This document shows, piece by piece, positions 46,244 to 57,266 of a stretch of 64,000 bases of DNA. The translations under genes were made by a program, and so were the position numbers. Positions within the stretch are counted from its first letter, which is position 1; every line of letters begins with the position of its first letter. The notes under the pieces were generated by a model that was not told the DNA's origin, did not search any database, and saw only the letters and a program-made list of their open reading frames with translations. Source of the DNA: Clytia hemisphaerica (Eukaryota > Cnidaria > Hydrozoa > Leptothecata > Clytiidae); contig CACVBU010000351.1 of NCBI GenBank assembly GCA_902728285.1, positions 186,001-250,000 on the forward strand, in the 5' to 3' direction.

Positions 46244-46732
46244 CTACGGTAGACTAGTAAACTAGTCGTTGAAAACAGACCCATATACAAAAAATCAAGC
46301 TCCAAATAAAAAGAATCGAACGGGTGTTGCGTCTCTTTTCTGAATTTCAACAACTAGAAGCTACTTCCCTCAAAAAACGTTGTTTAATTTTACAACTTTT
46401 TTTAGGTTTTTGAGAATCCATCCAACTTTTTTGACTAAATGATATTTCATAGTAACATTGAACATGGGAACATATAAATAAATGAGCATTTCTAAAAATG
46501 CAATAAACAGAAAGAAAAATAAATGCAATCCCGCACGGGTCAGACATACAGAAATCTGTATGTCTCTCCTTACGATTTCACCTGAAGAAAAAAAGGCGTT
46601 GGAAGTAGCTTCTAGTCGGTTATTTTCCTTTTCTCTCTCATGCGCGCTGAATATTTAATTAGTGTTTACATTATTTGATTGACAGTTTTATTATAAGGTT
46701 ATAAGTAATAACCGACTAGTTTACTTGTCTAC
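46244..46732. mobile_element. ~490-bp element with outer and inner inverted repeats
   Basis: Outer arms TAGACTAGTAAACTAGTCG (from 46244) and complement (to 46732). Inner arms CTAGAAGCTACTTCC near 46356 and complement near 46603. This suggests one small TIR element inside another, or a two-step fold-back. Confidence 0.6.
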
Positions 46733-47273
46733 GGCGGCGGCGGTGTTGTTGTCATCGAAAAAAAATTAGAAAACGAACACGGTGTAGAAACGTAGAAACT
46801 TCTAGAATATTCTCGAATATATTCAAAATATGGACTCACTTGCTAAGATAAAACCTATAGTGTTTTGAGATCACAAAATGCACAGTAAACGTAACCAAGT
46901 ATTTGTAAACATTCCTTTCATATCTTTATGGGGTTCACTTTAGGTCGTTTGGAGGCAAGGCCGCTTCTTTATCTCTGGTAGACCCTGATGATATCGCGGT
47001 CTCTCCTCAATAACGAAGTGACCCAGGGTATTTTTTAATATCGGGTGCCGTTGTTTATGCATTTCTTATACGAGAACATGTACATTTTATTTTAAACATA
47101 GTTTTTATTTAGTTGTAAATTTTTTGGATGTAAGTATTATACCAAATCTAATGGTGATAAAAGAGATTTAGATAAAAAAAAAAAATTCCTCGTGAGAGTT
47201 TTTTTAATGGCTACTCGAGCTTGAGTTGAGTGGTGTATCATTAAGATGTTTTTGGTGTTTTTTTTTAGAGTAT
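46733..47273. other. No gene recognised
   Basis: AT-rich intergenic sequence; a short GGC repeat run at 46731-46744. Confidence 0.4.
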
Positions 47274-47277
47274 TTAA

Positions 47278-48105
47278 GGTGGTTCCCCACTGGAAATGCT
47301 AAAATGCTCAATATTGGTCCAATAAACTTGATATTTGGTCACATGAAAGTATTTGAGGTAAAAATAAATATTTTTTAAAAAAAAATTCAATTTCCCTAAT
47401 TTTCCTCATTTTGAGCATGATTTATTAGCCATTTAGAGGGCTCCATTCTGCAGTAAATGGAGGACGCAATTTTGATCAGAATGTTTTCAAATTTTGCAGG
47501 TGCATTTTATATAGAATTTTCCATGTTCCCTATAAATTTCTAAGAGTTTGGACTATTTTTTGTTGAGCTATGCTATTTTAAGTACGCAGTTATTAATTTG
47601 GCAAAACTTGGAGAAACTTCAAATCGTCACATTGAGCTCAATTTTTTTGCTGTCTTAAAGAAATTGATAGGGAACATGCATAATTCTAATATAAACATTC
47701 CCTGAAAATTTCAAGTGAAAAACTCAAACCGTTCTTGGGTTATTTTCTGCAGACTTTCTAAAAGTTAAATGGAGAAAATCACGTTTAAAGTTTTTTCTTT
47801 ACATTTTAGCCAAGAAAAGGACAAAGAAGGTCTAATTGACCAATCTTTTTGCTTTTTTCTAAAAGTTGGACATATCAGCACTCATTCAAAGTCATTCAAA
47901 GTCTTAAAAGTCACTTTGATCACAAACGGCGAGCACTAACGGCGAGCCTTGTCAAATTTCCTTTAAATCTTAGGCGCAAAATAACTCCTTGTGGTGGGCG
48001 GGGAAATTCCCCAATGACCAAAAAAGTTCCCAGAAGTGAAGTTCAACCAACAGGAAGTCTTTCTAGGTCAACTTTGAAAATGGTACTTTCCGGTGGGGAA
48101 CCACC
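47278..48105. mobile_element. 828-bp TTAA-flanked element (piggyBac-like, non-autonomous)
   Basis: TTAA at 47274-47277 and 48106-48109; ends GGTGGTTCCCCACTGGAAA and the complement of GGTGGTTCCCCACCGGAAA. No transposase. The TTAA target is the hallmark of piggyBac. Confidence 0.85.
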
Positions 48106-48109
48106 TTAA

Positions 48110-48573
48110 AGAGATTTATATTCGTTTCAAGTTGTAGTTAGTATTTTATGTTTGTGTAGTTAGTGAATGCACCAATTAACTATTATAGTGCTAGGGATCC
48201 TGATATAGATTTAAAGTATACTTTTCGAACATCTCCACCACATTACACTTTACTACAACAACACAGGTATGATCTTCTATTTTTTATAGGAAAGAATATG
48301 TAGTCTATCGAAGTGATAGAAGAAACACATTTTGTGTAGGACGCAACGTTCTCCAAGTTGAATACTCCTTTTGGCGAACGCGACGGTCTATTGCATGAAT
48401 AATTGCTCCACACTTCAGTAAGTCCATAGATGCAGGTAAAACAAGCAAGCAGGAAATTGGCACGCTAACAGTCTCCTAAATTAGCACGTCATGAGGCTGC
48501 GAATCCTTTTGCGCATCGCTCAATAAAATATTAGCTCAAATATTAGGGTTTTATTTTCGTAATACGAAACAGG
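48110..48573. other. No gene recognised
   Basis: AT-rich noncoding DNA between two TIR elements. Confidence 0.4.
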
Positions 48574-48575
48574 TA

Positions 48576-48789
48576 CCGTGAGATCGGGTAACTTGCATCA
48601 GTGGAGGTTAACATGCATAGCCCTCAATGAATGACTCGGCTGGTCAATAAAATACAAAATTATATCAAACAAAAATGGTAAAGTAGAGCTGTGAGTTCAT
48701 TTGTTTTGAAGTTTTGCTGCTTTGATTGGTCAGTCACTTGATGGCTATGCAAGTTTCCCTCCACTGATGCAAGTTACCCGACTTCACGG
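48576..48789. mobile_element. 214-bp TA-flanked MITE
   Basis: TA on both sides. Ends CCGTGAGATCGGGTAACTTG and the complement of CCGTGAAGTCGGGTAACTTG, about 45-bp inverted repeats with a shared GCATCAGTGGAGG. Confidence 0.85.
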
Positions 48790-49277
48790 TAATTTCTGGC
48801 CCGAATGGGTGGAGTAATTCGATATGCGCAACTGCGTCAATAGGTTGTCACGTTATCCCAAACGATTATATAGTTAACAACTCCACTGAATCCAGCATTA
48901 AAACAATAAATATACTTTTGTGTGTTACCATAAGCTGGTCTATTGTGTCGTCACCCCTCATCTAATTCTGTCACCCTTCTTTGAAGATAGGAATAACAGG
49001 AAGGTTGATTTGTCTGATAGTTGTTTGGAAAAACGCGTTAACCTATGACCTATTGACAACGTAGTGGTCTAAGAAAACGGCTATTCTTTTTTAGAATCAA
49101 CCTTACAATGTAGTTTTTATATTTATAAAAACTAGATTGCTGACGTGTGGAAAGGAATGTCGGCGTGACTGATCCTTTTGTTTCGATAATAACATCAAAG
49201 CGGGAACTAATTTTCTTCTCGTTTCTTTCTTTCCTTTTTCTTTCTCGTAAGTTCGCGCTTTCCCTCCAAGTCTTCAA

Positions 49278-49350
49278 GCGTGGCTAGCTCAATTGGTTAG
49301 AGCGTCTATCTCACAAGCATGGGCTTCCGAGTTCGATCCCGCCGGGTGAC
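49278..49350 (+). ncRNA. tRNA-like sequence in the left fold-back arm
   Basis: 73 nt with a good A box (TAGCTCAATTGGTTAGAGC) and B box (GAGTTCGATCC) at tRNA spacing, and an anticodon loop CTCACAA (CAC, Val-like). The T stem, acceptor and anticodon stems pair poorly, so it is a tRNA-derived pol III promoter-like head and not a tRNA gene. Confidence 0.6.
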
Positions 49351-49983
49351 AAATTTTCCAATTCTTGATTTTGTTTTTGTGCTCATCACTTTAATTTTGA
49401 ATCACCATTCATGAGAGTGAAGAGATATCGACGCGTTATGTAATGTTAATTGCTATTAGTAATTACGCGTTCAATTCGAATTTATGATCTGTTCCCTCCT
49501 AGTGAGGAGTTTAATACCCTTATAACAACCGTATTTTATAAGACTTGAATACTGAAATTCAAATGACGACCACGCAAGAAAGATAAGCAAACGATTGGAT
49601 CAAGTGTCAAACATTTTGACCCGGAAATCAATTATCATTCTGTCTTTAAAGTTTAAAACGAGAATGATTCTGAAAGAAGTTATTTGACGATTCTCTTACA
49701 AAGAATCGCTCGCTCACTCGCTGGCTGAAAGTGAAAGTGAAAGTAGTGAAACTGAAACTGTCAGTCACCAAACGCAGGCGCAAACGCCTATTCCCGTTCT
49801 TCTATATCTCAGCCTTGAATAATCGCTTGTGGTAAAAAAAAGATTCTTATTAAGTGATGCTATCATAGCTTATCTAAACCTTACACAGAGAGCGGAGGTA
49901 ATATATGCTAGTTACTTGTTTGATTGACCTTCATTATAATAGAAAGAGAATTAAAAAAAGAAATTTGAAGAATTGAAAAATTT

Positions 49984-50056
49984 GACACCCAGTGGGATCG
50001 AACTCGGAAGCCCATGCTTGTGAGATAGACGCTCTAACCGATTGAGCTAACCATGC
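49984..50056 (-). ncRNA. tRNA-like sequence in the right fold-back arm
   Basis: Reverse-strand counterpart of 49278-49350, 73 nt, with A box TAGCTCAATCGGTTAGAGC and the same B box and loop. It differs from the left copy at a handful of positions, mostly in the acceptor region (GCATGGT, CACTGGGTGTC). Confidence 0.6.
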
Positions 50057-50574
50057 TTAAAGACTTGGAGGGAAAGCGCGAACTGACGAGAAAGAAAAAG
50101 GAAAGAAAGAAACGAGAAGAAAATTAGTTCCCGCTTTGATGTTATTATCGAAACAAAAGGATCAGTCACGCCGACATTCCTTTCCACACGTCAGCAATCT
50201 AGTTTTTATAAATATAAAAACTAGATTGTAAGGTTGATTCTAAAAAAGAATAGCCGTTTTCTTAGACCACTACGTTTGACCCAATTCTGCATATTAAATT
50301 ACTCCAGCCATTCAGGCCAGAAATCATTTGCTCCGTACGACGGAAATAAAACCCTTATACTTCATAGCCAATATGAACAAAACTTATACATCAGGTAATA
50401 TTTAATTTCCTGCTAGTTTTACTTGCATTTACTAAGTATAGAGGTATCATAAATTTAAGCTTTCGTAATAAGTACAATAGGCAGTTGTGTTAGCCTAAAG
50501 GAGTATTGACAAAAGATCTTTTAAATAGTAAAAATCAGTGATTTGGAGCTTCTTATTTTTTCAAACAGAAAGTA

Positions 50575-50614
50575 CCCCACAGTAAGTTAGACATTAGACT
50601 AACTTACTGTGGGG
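50575..50614. repeat. Perfect 16-bp hairpin, 8-nt loop
   Basis: CCCCACAGTAAGTTAG, loop ACATTAGA, then the exact complement. No U-run follows. It could be a minimal fold-back footprint. Confidence 0.8.
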
Positions 50615-50656
50615 CATGTTGTGATGCTTGAGTTTTTCATTATATAAAGACCTTTT

Positions 50657-50810
50657 CCTAGTTAGGATGTCATGTTGAATAATTGAAAACTCCAGCATTA
50701 TAAAAAATTGACACATTAATGCATAATTATTTTATTAAGTGTACATTTGTGTTTCTTATCATTGTTTTGATGCTGGAATTTTAATTATTCAACGTGACAT
50801 CCTAACTAGG
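50657..50810. mobile_element. 154-bp MITE
   Basis: Ends CCTAGTTAGGATGTCATGTT and the near complement (CCTAGTTAGGATGTCACGTT), about 42-bp inverted repeats reaching CTCCAGCAT. A TA target is possible if the real end is GTTAGGATG. Confidence 0.78.
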
Positions 50811-51344
50811 TAGTAAATTGTCTATTCAATATGACAGTGTGGTACTAGGGGGGGATTCTCTACATCACATTCCAAAAGAAAAAGGACAATGAATGTCTCA
50901 AATATGAAAAGACAAACATTTTTTCAACAAAAAGTTCATAATTATGTCACTTAATAGAAGGGGTCTGCAGGTATTATCTGCCGCTCTCGTTAACAGTATA
51001 ACAGAAAGAGTCAGAGCCAGATTCTTTGACTAAAGTAGATCAAGTCTATCAAGTATACCTGTTCTGAAATAGAACAGAATATTGTTAGAAGTGATTTTAT
51101 TTTTTTTTGTTAATTAAAAGTAGTATATATTTTGTTGGAAAGATAATTTTGTGTAAATGAATTTTGAGAAAACGGAAATCCTAAGGTTCTAGTATCTCTG
51201 TTCTAGTATAGCTAGTAAGTATAAACATAGTTCGGACCCCCCTCTTTCTTAAGGGGGGAGGGGGGGTGACACCTTCCAAAAAAGTGAAGAAGGGGGGATC
51301 AGAAATTTTCACTAAAAAGGGGGGATAGCAAGGATGGGGGTCGT

Positions 51345-51780
51345 TTAAGAAGGGGGGATGCCAAGCGGATATTTATTTTTTTTCGACAACAATTTCATGT
51401 CTAAGATATCTCCCAATTCCTCGCTTGAATAATCCGAAAAATGCAATTGATGACTGAGCCTTCTAGCGAGTCCTGAATTGCTTTGCATAAATTTTTCCAT
51501 CTCGTGGTTATATCCTGCAAAAATCATGACTGGGTTTTGTTTGGGTTATCCTCCATTTTGCTCATCAAGACTTCGATTGCCTTTTTTCCGAAGTATCGGC
51601 TTTCTCCCTTTCCAACCGTGAGTGTATAAGCTTCATCTACGAATAGCACACCTCCCATGGCCTTCTCGATGATTTTAGCAGTGTTGTTTTCCGTTCGTCC
51701 AATCACGTCTCCAATGAGGTTAGTTCGCTGAACCTTGACAACCTCATCATTCACAACAAGGCCAATATCAAAAAGGATGC
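51345..51780 (-). pseudogene. CbbX/SpoVK-like AAA+ ATPase, Walker B and sensor exons
   Basis: The exon starts after an acceptor (CCTATTTAG) at 51780 and continues in phase from the Walker A exon at 57267. It reads GILFDIGLVV, VQRTNLIGDVIGRTE, Walker B GGVLFVDEAYTL, then an AIEVLMSKMED helix. A one-base frame slip in NPNKTQ leads to MIFAGYNHEMEKFMQSN, GLARRLSHQLHF and DYSSEELGDIL, the sensor 1 and pore/arginine region of this family. Family members are hexameric remodelling ATPases, such as bacterial/plastid CbbX and sporulation protein SpoVK; animal members are poorly characterised. The frame slip, and the abrupt end in a G-rich repeat, suggest a pseudogene or an assembly error. Confidence 0.8.
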
Positions 51781-52275
51781 CTAAATAGGAAATAATACGG
51801 AATTCAATTTATATCTGAACACTTTTTTTACGAGAACAATTTCATAAGAACACAAGTCTGCAATTTGGCCGGAAACTAATAATTAGCTCAGCTAAGCCTT
51901 AGATTTTTCAAGTAAAATTCTAGAACAAATTTCTTTTTAACTGTTCACTGGAGTGAAGTTTAGATTTTTTTTATTTTTTCTACCCTGAGGGGGACTGAAA
52001 TTGATTTTATCGATTTTTCGACCCTTACAGGGACTTGGATGTCTCAAAATCGGTACCCTTAAAGGTGGCACATCCCTGTACCCTTCACTTGCCTAAGTAC
52101 CCCTCCCGGGCAAGAATTGTATCTAAAAACTCTTGAAAAGTGTTACGTATCTTTGTACATTTATTTTATTTATTTTATTTGTTCTTTATAAAAAATAGTT
52201 ACAAGTACTAATTAAATCCAACATGACATTCGAATATTTACTATATAGTAAATAATATTTTAAAAGTTAAAAATA

Positions 52276-54958
52276 CTAGAATATAGAACAGAGTTTGCAT
52301 GAACAATAGATTTTGGCCTTGATAATTTTTCTTTTAAATTCAGCCAAAGATTCAATAGTTTTGAATTCTAACGGTAGTCTATTCCAAGCTTGGCCAGCTC
52401 GGAAATTAAAGGAATTCAAGCAAACTGTGTTCCTGGGAAGTGAAAGTCTAATTTGAGCGCCTCTTCGAAGACGAGGACGTTCGTTGGAATTGTCGTCCCC
52501 GTTTTCATTTACATCTTCATCCGTATATAAATGACTTTGGATGAATTCAAATTGGTCCCAGCCTAATTTATTGCCGATTTTATTGACGCTTTTATAAACT
52601 TCCACAAGCATAAACTGGAGATTTTTAGTATGGATTGACTCACATTTAGCTTTCTTCAAAAGTTCATCATAGTTAAGATTGATAGAATTTTGCTTAGCCT
52701 TGAGGGCCCTACAATGAGTTTCGTTAAGAAGGTTGTGAGCCAATTTACTACAAAACATCCAGATGAGAGGACAATATCTAAAAGCAGATAAAATGAAACT
52801 ATTAAATAATAAATCTGCTTGCTCTTGGTTTAAATATGCTCTAATTCTAAAAATAGTTTTGGTCTTCTGTGCAGCTTTTTTGCAGATGTCCTGTACGTGA
52901 TTATAAAAAGTGAGGCCACTGTCGATAGTTACTCCAAGCAGTTTCACGCTCTCGGAAGACTCTAATGTAATATTTCCAACATTGAAAACTATATTTGCAT
53001 TCTTTGTGCCTGGAAACAACACCTGAAACTTCTCTGGATTTGCAACAAGGGAGTTGTGTTTAAACCAAGCTAGAATGATTTCTAGGTCTAGAATTAAAGC
53101 TTCGAGGGCCTCATCTAGAGACGAAGCACTTTTGTGCAGAGTATCGTCATCAGCGAAGTTACAGAGATCGTCTTCATTAACAAAGAAAAACAAATCATTG
53201 ATAAAAACATTGAAAAGAATAGGTCCTAAAATAGATCCCTGAGGCACACCAAATAGCAAAGATAGCCAATTACTGAACGATGAACCAACTCTGACCCTAT
53301 GCTTTCTGTTTTTTAACCCTTTCCGGACGCACGGGCCACTGGGTGGCCCATGAATCGTGTTCCTATATGACGCACGGGCCACCGGGTGGCCCATAGCTTT
53401 GTAAAAGATTTTAACCATTTTCGCGCCAAAATACAATAACATGGTTTTGAATAATGATTTTGAGATAAATTTCCCGTAACCTGCAAAAAACCGCTTTTCG
53501 ATATCTTGTTTACAACTAGAATTATAAATTTTCAATATTTGTTGTAAATTTACTCAGGCTAAATCTGTAAGGGAAAAATTGCTCAAAAATTTGGACAAAA
53601 AATCACTTTACTCAGATTCTTGGAAAGCTTTTGACATGAAATTTTTTTTACCCGGCCAGTAATTCAATTCTCTAAATGATATTCAAAGTTCAAGGCGTAA
53701 AGCAAAGGCCTTTTACTCTATTTCTTTATTTAAAGTCAAAAATTTTGCCTTTCCGAAAAAAAATCTGCCGATTTTTCGGTCACGTGACCAGGTGTCAGCC
53801 ATATTTAAAATTTTTTTTTTGGTTTTTCAAAACCCCTATAACATGTGAAAAAAACGAGGTATTACTTATCGTGATATCTTTTATCAATCACTTTCTATTC
53901 CAATTTTAGTGAAGCCAGTCAAAAATCAAATTTTTGTTTGCGTCATATAGCCGTGAAATCATGCGTCCGGAAAGGGTTAAATAACTTTCCATAAAAGCTA
54001 GCCTTCTACAATCCAATCCATATGCATAAAGTTTTGCGATCAGAAGATCATGAGGCAAACAGTCAAAGGCTTTAGACAGATCCATCAGAATTGCTCCAAT
54101 CTTTTTTGATTTGGACAGTGAATTCTGCCATTTTCGTAACATATTTAGTAAAGCACTCTGCGTGCTATACTGTTTACGAAAACCACAGAGTCCGTTAGAG
54201 AAAAATGATTCAAAGAAGGTGTTGAGTTGATTTGAAATAAGTTTTTCAAAGATTTTAGCCAGAGATGGTAGGAGACTGACGGGCCTGTAATTATCCTTGT
54301 CATGTTTGCTGTTTTTCTTATGGACTGGAATTATATCAGCAAGCTTCAAGCTGTCAGGAAAGTTTTGAGATTGAAGAGAGTTATTGAAGCATGATGTCAA
54401 AGTTGGAGCACAAACAAATTTGGCTAACTTTATGATTTTAGTAGGAATGCTACCACTGACTGACTTGGATTCATTCAGATGATTTAAGGCTTTAAGCATA
54501 TCTGAATTTGTCACAGGTGAGAGCTCAAATTTATCAACATCACGCCTTTTTTCAAGAATTTTGATTATACTTGGATGATCAGCAAATTTATTTATGGCGG
54601 AATTGACACTATCAGAGCCTTCACCTGTAACATTGTTCCAACTTGGAACGTCCAATCTGTCAGTAACAGTATTGTAATGATCGTTGAAAGTTTCAGCAAT
54701 ATCCAAGTCATTAGATAAAATACTTCCATTTTCAACGAGCTGAATTCTTTCCCCCGCAATAATGACCTTATTTGAGAACAAAGGTTTAAAGGTGTCCCAA
54801 AATCCCTTGGGAGATTGTTTTGGGTCATTTTTGAGGAAGAAAGATTTCTTAGCTTTCCTATTTTTATTAACAACAAAGTTTCTCTGACGATTATAACGAG
54901 CAACATCCTCAGGATTCTTTGTTTTATTAGCAGTGCGTTTAAGTTGGGAACGGAGCAT
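52276..54958 (-). pseudogene. CR1-like LINE reverse transcriptase, split by a TTAA element
   Basis: From 54958: a Lys/Arg-rich connector, KLADIIPVHKKNSKHDKDNY then RPVSLLPSLAKIFEKLI, GLCGFRKQYSTQSALL, and ILMDLSKAFDCLPHDLL up to FMESYL at 53980. After the insertion it resumes with KNRKHRVRVGSSFSNWL, GVPQGSILGPILFNVFINDL and the catalytic FADDDTL (Phe in place of the usual Tyr). Then come LGVTIDSGLTF and a long C-terminal domain ending at 52276. Removing the element and one TTAA restores the same frame, so the RT was intact when it was hit. Confidence 0.9.
53317..53976. mobile_element. 660-bp TTAA-flanked element inside the LINE RT
   Basis: TTAA at 53313-53316 and 53977-53980; ends CCCTTTCCGGACGCA and complement. 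The left end carries two copies of a GACGCACGGGCCAC(T/C)GGG unit, each with a GGGCCAC...GTGGCCC palindrome. No transposase. PiggyBac-like by target. Confidence 0.9.
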
Positions 54959-55129
54959 AATAGCTTTCCTGAGATCCTTAGTTACATGTTGCTTATTATT
55001 AGCGCCGACAAACTTTGTTTTTTGAGGTGCATGCTCATCTAATAATGTAACAAAAATCTTATCAAATACACTATAATCAACATATTTCTATTTTAAGTTG
55101 ACAATTTAGCTCGTTAAGAAATAAAACTG

Positions 55130-55540
55130 AGTCAAAATTTTTATAGTCTCTGTACTTCTTTTTCACAGGTGGTAATTTCTCAAATGTAGATTTCATCATA
55201 GTATGAATTCGCAAGTGATAATCACTAGAACCCGTTTCTAAAGCACCAGTGAATTGAAAAGAATGCTTCCTGTTCGTTAGAATCAGTCAATACAAGTGCC
55301 ATTTTTTGACTTGAAGCAGGTTTTTTGTTTGACCAAATTATAAAGGTTATGTGCATCCATGAATTCTTAATTACTTGGTTATTGGGTTCTAAGTTAAAAT
55401 CACCTACTACCATAAAATTGTCATAAGTTTGACTATAGAAATCTAATCCAGAAGACAAAGAAGAAAAAAATTGATCAATCTTTTCCTTAGTTTTATAAAT
55501 AGTAGGGTTCCTATAAATCATAAAATGCACCACTTAGTTT
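55130..55540 (-). pseudogene. CR1-like LINE endonuclease, decayed
   Basis: FMVVGDFNLEPNN is the conserved GDFN motif of APE-type endonucleases. Flanking pieces (IYRNPTIYKTKEKIDQFFSS) fit the same domain. Frames change repeatedly between 55100 and 55900 and the SDH end is not cleanly readable. It sits between esterase ORF1 and RT, as expected. Confidence 0.65.
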
Positions 55541-55924
55541 TCCTGAGATTGATTTCAAGGGATGACTCCAAACCTTTGGGAAAAACAAAAGATGTTAGCT
55601 GATGGATTAAAATGTCAGATCTTGGATAGACTAAAAGACCACCACTGGTGTCAGTATAAATCTAGCCTCAGAGGGGTCTTGTAACCAGGAAGAAGTAAAG
55701 TACTGGTTGTGTAAGATTCATCAAGCTTAGTTTCAGAAATTGCTAAAACATCTATGTTTTGTCCCAAAAAACTATGGAGATCTTTTAACTTATGTCGGTG
55801 CAGAATTTATATTAATATACCCTATTGTTAGGTTAAAGGAAAATTTCAACTTTTGCTGTTTGAGATTATCAATACAGTCAGAATCGTCCTCCGATTCACT
55901 ACTTAAACTTTGAGAAAACACGAA

Positions 55925-57097
55925 TCAACATTTAGCCAAAAAAGATTTAAAATCAGAGCTAAGGTTGTCCAGACCCTTCGGATTCATGTGCAGCTTCTTT
56001 CTTGCTAAGCATGAATGATCGACATTGCCATTTTCCACTAGACCAATGTTTCGTTCCGAGCAAAACTTTCTAATTCTTTTATTTTTATCACCAACTTTAG
56101 TGAATCTGCCCACAACATCAGTTCTCAAACAAAGCTCAGAGAAACAAATTTGTTTTCCGGACTAATTTCTCGAACTGTTTCAATAATGGTTTGAAGGTTA
56201 TCCGTTGTGTCATTAATTCCTTTGTTATGTCATTTGTCCCAACGTGTATGATGATTTTATTCGGCTTTTCCGTGCCGTAGGTCGTACATAGTCTATCATA
56301 TCTTTAGAGGTAGAACCAGAAAAACTTTTTACCACGGTACAAAAGTCTTTCGAAGACACGCCATCCCCGTCCACTCCGTTCACAATACTGTCACCACAAA
56401 TATACACCATTTCTCTCTTTTTCTGTTCAAGTTTTATATCATCAATAGCATATCTCTTAGGAGGGTTGTTTTCATTAACTTTCTCTTTCTCTCTCTGAAA
56501 ACCATTTACACTTGTATTAAGGTTATGATGATGACTAATTGATTTCCCATTAAGATTTTCTTTGTCATTTCTGATAGTAACTTTTTCGTTGTTAATAACA
56601 TCCCTTTGCAAATCACACGTCGACTTAATAGGATGATGTGTAACATTTTCACAATTTTTGCGAAAAAAAGAAATGTTTTGATGAGTATTACAGCCTTGTA
56701 AAAGAGAGTCTATGAGATTATTCTTTCTACGAATTTCTTCTTCATAAAAAATGATTTGATTTTCCAAAATATTTATCATTTTATCCTTACATTTAATAAT
56801 ACCAGATGTATCCTCGTTCCCCTGCTGTGGTTTGGATTCTGAACTCTTCTTGATTTCATCACATATGAACGCTTTAAGATTGTCTGAAGCCTTTTTCACC
56901 TCAGATTCAACATACATTTGGTCAATAAAATCCATAGTGCTCTTAATGTCATCACTACAAGACTCAGTCAATTCTCCTTCTTTCACAAGTTCAATGTGTG
57001 ATTGATTCATAAGTTTTTTTAAAATGATTTCCTCAAAGTTGATTTTCATGCGACCGTCTGCCATACACAAATAGTCCAGCGTTATAAATCTACTCAA
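55925..57097 (-). pseudogene. CR1-like LINE ORF1 with SGNH/GDSL esterase domain
   Basis: The N-terminal half is helical and charged (ILENQIIFYEEEIRRKN), probably coiled coil. An Asn/Lys-rich linker leads to the esterase: block I YICGDSIVNGVDG and, after a frame change near 56250, IIIHVGTNDIT. Its C terminus is in another frame at 56128-55925, with the catalytic-His-like LHMNPKGLDNLS. Esterase ORF1s occur in CR1-group LINEs and bind membranes or lipids; their role in retrotransposition is unclear. Two frame breaks make this copy inactive. Confidence 0.75.
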
Positions 57098-57113
57098 ACT
57101 CGGTAAATAATGT

Positions 57114-57228
57114 CTATACTAAATGTTTTATCGGGCAGCACTGTAGAATCTTGACCTCCGTCTCACGTATCTATACTTTGACATCGGTCAAGATTTTACG
57201 GTATTGCCCTCTGAAACATTTAGTATAG
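57114..57228. mobile_element. 115-bp MITE beside the LINE 5' end
   Basis: Ends CTATACTAAATGTTT and complement, with inner inverted GGGCA and ATCTTGACC. It lies between the LINE and the AAA+ Walker A exon and supplies the sequence read through beyond that exon's donor. Confidence 0.65.
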
Positions 57229-57266
57229 CGTTAGGACTAAATTACTCAAAGTGTCGAGATATTCAC

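Larger units (their letters stand above)
49058..50276. mobile_element. 1.2-kb fold-back element carrying two tRNA-like sequences
   Basis: Inverted arms of about 320 bp, nearly identical, start AACGTAGTGGTCTAAGAAAA. TGAC lies directly outside both ends (49054-49057, 50277-50280). Each arm contains a smaller ~30-bp palindrome (CTAGTTTTTATA ... TATAAAAACTAG) and a CT/AG-rich tract, and finishes in a tRNA-like sequence pointing inward. A ~560-bp unique AT-rich spacer sits between. No protein frame. Confidence 0.85.
52150..57100 (-). mobile_element. CR1-like LINE in the AAA+ intron, near full length
   Basis: Minus strand: ORF1 with esterase (57097-55925), endonuclease (about 55540-55130), RT and C-terminal domain (54958-52276), and an A/T-rich tandem ATTTT-type 3' end near 52157-52182. 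It carries a 660-bp TTAA element in RT. Together these fill the 51781-57266 intron. Confidence 0.8.

Noticed and set aside
47849-48109. 86-codon frame ending in a TTAA element
   Set aside because: Runs into the element's terminal inverted repeat and has no recognisable feature.
49278-50056. Two functional tRNA genes
   Set aside because: A and B boxes are good, but the acceptor, anticodon and T stems do not pair properly and the copies sit inside transposon arms; called tRNA-like only.
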